NCBI RefSeq assembly: GCF_958298935.1
Contig: NC_084933.1
Location: 25,816,334 to 25,880,333 of the forward strand
DNA from: Phragmites australis
Taxonomy: Eukaryota; Streptophyta; Magnoliopsida; Poales; Poaceae
Direction: 5' to 3'
Length of the DNA: 64,000 bases
Numbering within the stretch: position 1 is the stretch's first letter; the number at the start of each line of letters is the position of its first letter. Below are positions 61,301-64,000 of this stretch, piece by piece. The notes beneath the pieces are model-generated. The model saw nothing but the letters and a program-made list of their open reading frames with translations, did not search any database and had not been told where the DNA came from. The translations under genes and the position numbers were made by a program.

Positions 61301-63046
61301 TCCTGTTTCTTCTACTCCAGCAGAGGGTCCTATAACTTCTACTTCCACTTCAGCTACTCTCGAGCATGCACTAGTTATGTTTGAGGAGGAGGTTCTCTCA
61401 AGGCGTAAGGCTCCTCAACATATTCAATAGTGACACCCTCCACACATGATGATCAGTGATCTCGATGAGAGGGTAACTAGGTCCAAGTCCACTCACCATG
61501 CTTATTTTATTGATTCTGCATTCATTGCTTCATTTGAGCCCTATGATATTAGACATGTTTTATATAATTTAAGTTGGGTCAATGCCATGCGTGAAGAGCT
61601 TGAAATTTTAATAGAAACCAAGTTTAGGTCTTTGTAGAGCCACCCTTAATGTTCACACCATAGTCTAAAAATAGGTTTTCAAAAACAAACAGGGGGAGGA
61701 TGGGTCCGTAGTGAGAAACAAGGCTAGACTAGTAACTTAGGGTTTCACTAAAAAAGAAGGGATAGACTTTGGAGAGACCTTTGCACCGGTAGTTAGGCTA
61801 GAAGCCATTAGAATCTTTCTTGCTTTTGCGGCATCCTAGGGTTTTAAGCTGTATCAAATGGATGTTAAGAGTATGTTTCTAAATGGTTTCATACAAGAAT
61901 AGATCTATGTCAAGCAACCCCCTAGGCTTTGAACACCAAATACCCACATAGAGTATATAAACTTCAGAAAGCTTTGCATGGGCTTAAGAAAGAGACTAGG
62001 GCTTGGTATGATAGGCTTAGGTCTTTCTTATTAGAGCATAGGTATGTCATGGGGTTCGTTAATAAAACTTTATTCACTCTCAGATATAGCAAATATTTCC
62101 TACTTGTTCAGATTTACGTGGATGATATCATTTTTTGTGGCTCTTCTCATACACTTGTGGCCAAGTTTGCAGAAACTATGAGCAGGGAGTTCGAGATATC
62201 GATGATGGGCGAGCTCAACTTCTTTGTTGGACTTCAAATCAAGTAATGTAAGCAGGATACATTCATCCACTAGACGAAGTAAACCATGGAGCTGCTAAAT
62301 AAGTTTGACATGAGCGACACGACGGTACCTCGACTGTGCTTGATCTGGATGAAGATAGCAAAGCGATGGACCAGTAGGAGTTCAGAAGCATGATTGGCTC
62401 CCTTCTATATTTGACGGCGACAAGACTAGACATCCACTTTGCCATCTGCCTCTGCGCGCACTTCTAAGCTTCACCGAGGACATCTAACCGCTAAGTGGTG
62501 AAACACATTGAGGTACCTCAAGCACACTTTTAAGTATGGACTTCGGTTTTCTGCTTCCTCTTTGCTTTCTCTTCAAGGTTTTTTCGATGTGGATTTTTCT
62601 AGGTGTAGAATTGATAGGAAGAGTACTTTTGGTACGTGTTATTTCTTGGGTACTTCTCTTGTGTGCTGATCTTCTTGCAAGCACTCTAGGGTTGCACAGT
62701 CTACTATTGAAGCTGAATATATAGTTACCGCTAGTTGTTGCTCACAGATTTTGTGGATGGTTGCTACCTTGAGGGAATTTAGGTTAGATTTCAGGAGTGT
62801 GCCACTTTTGTGTGACAACTCTAGTGCCACCAGCTTAGCTAACAACCTAGTTTAGCATTCCAGAACAAAATATATAGATGTGAGATTCTATTTTCTGAGA
62901 GACCACAATGAGAAAGGGGACATAGATTTAAACTATATTGATACCCAAAACTAGCTAACTGATATCTTCACCAAGCCTCTAGATGCTACTAGATTTGTCT
63001 ATTTGAGAGGAGAGCTTGGTGTGTGCCATTCCTGTAGTATTGTGTA
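58384..63046 (+). mobile_element. Decayed Ty1-copia retrotransposon, Sirevirus type
   Basis: Domains run in copia order with many stops and frameshifts. A leader (58530-58980) carries degenerate CACCGGA/TCCGGTG palindromes. The gag end is at 59130-59430 with a decayed zinc knuckle near 59470. Protease/pre-integrase remnants lie at 60035-60260. Integrase covers 60290-61080: a degraded HHCC, then MDTIGP, DDYS and VVERKN for the catalytic acids. A Sirevirus-like linker follows to 61440, then reverse transcriptase with YVDDI near 62114-62128, then RNase H (IDRKSTFGTCYFLG) and the end LRGELGVCHS near 63006-63030. The ELGVCH ending and the linker point to the Sirevirus/Maximus lineage. It cannot encode active proteins. 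LTR borders are not resolved. Confidence 0.75.
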
Positions 63047-64000
63047 AGGGAGAGTCTTTCATGTACATACTCTATCTTATTTTTGTTGCATTTGTATTTT
63101 CATCACATTTTGAATGATATTCATAGTAGTTAAACTCATTTATATGTTCATTGCACTTTTTTTACTATGTGTGAATTTGTGCTAAATGTAGTGGATCTAT
63201 AACAATTTTGCGAGCTTAGACTTTTTATTGCAGCATATCATAAAATATGCTGAGCAAGCTTGTATTTTCTAAGGATGAACTTAAAATATGAATGATAAAC
63301 CTAATCACTTGTCACCCTTGAGTGTTTGCTTTAACTTGATTAGTGTTTATATTAGGGCTAGTTCTGTGAAAAGCTTGTGCTAGGCCGCTTTGTTCAGCTT
63401 CACAAATCTGGGGTCTTTGATCTTTATATATGTAAATGTTTGACCCATGATTAGCCCTTGAGAGAGCATGTGCTCTTTTGTGTCGCAAAGGCATAATTTA
63501 TCTTGGCTTTGTAAAAAATTATATCTCTTGAATCCTATGTTAAGTTTATCAAATGAATGATCAAAATTTGAGCTAAAATTGCATCCAATACGATGGCTTA
63601 ATGCTTCATGTGGTTTGCCAAAGAAGTGAACTCATGGTTGCTAAAGTTCACCTGAGGATAAAAAAAATGTTCAAACGATAAATTTAACTTGTGCTTTTGT
63701 AATGTTCTAAGTATGTTCTTTTTCATCTTGTCCAACTAAAGCTTGGATTGATATGTTCTGTTTGCATAGCTCGTCGGGTTGAACTTGGTTGCCTAGTTTG
63801 AATTTGATATAGCACTAGTTTCTCTGATTTTTGCACTGACTATGAAATTGTGGATGCTTTTGTAGTGACATCTTTTTGATAATTGAACAACATATTAAAA
63901 ACTTATATACTTCCAGTGCTTGTGATATAGAATCACTTTGAGACTTTGTGCGCTTTTGAGTTATATTGTTTACTCCTTATAGTACTTTGAACTCTCTAGT
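63047..64000. other. Probable 3' LTR or flank of the copia element
   Basis: AT-rich sequence after the RNase H end. TAAGGGAGAG just after the last stop (about 63046) could be the remnant of a polypurine tract, so the following sequence may be the 3' LTR. It could not be compared with a 5' LTR because none was identified, and the window ends here. Confidence 0.35.

Overview
The window is nuclear DNA of a flowering plant, almost certainly a grass (Poaceae). Genes are split by GT-AG introns and have CT- or GC-rich 5' leaders. The gaps hold Stowaway and Tourist-type MITEs, hAT elements with 8-bp target duplications, a Mutator-like element, an RTE-type LINE, a SINE-like fragment and a decayed Ty1-copia element of the Sirevirus type. 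A panicoid grass is my guess; the sequence does not settle it.

I can model four plus-strand protein genes. (1) 9182-12791: a three-exon, 381-residue protein of the plant DUF4378-like type. (2) 16652-23291: a ten-exon, 424-residue nucleoporin NUP50 with a C-terminal Ran-binding domain. (3) 33425-44165, with a likely 5'-UTR exon near 30074-30374: about eighteen coding exons for NRPD1, the largest subunit of RNA polymerase IV, which makes precursors of the 24-nt siRNAs that silence transposons. (4) 50844-51203: an intronless 119-residue membrane protein with one LysM domain. They share no obvious pathway and read as ordinary neighbours on a gene-bearing arm. I worked out exon joins by codon phase. 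All joins close except the last one of NRPD1, where the phase is off by one.

Layout: 1-9 kb is repeat-rich, with a broken GRF-zinc-finger ORF and two LTR-retrotransposon fragments, one ending just upstream of gene 1. 9-13 kb is the DUF4378-like gene. 13-16.3 kb holds a Harbinger-like element with a hAT element inside it. 16.6-23.5 kb is NUP50, whose third intron carries a Pack-MULE-like element and a second insertion with five G-box palindromes. 23.5-30 kb is intergenic with MITEs. 30-44.2 kb is NRPD1, with a LINE and a local duplication in its leader intron and an unidentified protein-like insertion in intron 12. 44-50.8 kb has TA repeats, a short tandem array of about 189 bp and AT-rich sequence. 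51-58 kb has hAT elements, two of them only 6 bp apart counting from their target duplications, a Stowaway MITE and a SINE-like/CACTA-like cluster. 58.4-64 kb is the copia element.

I found no rRNA gene, intact tRNA gene, CRISPR array or bacterial operon. Nothing amounts to a clearly new system. The best leads are the NRPD1 oddities (GC-AG intron, unresolved last join, intron-12 insertion), the Pack-MULE in NUP50, the adjacent hAT pair and the 189-bp array that stays open in one frame.
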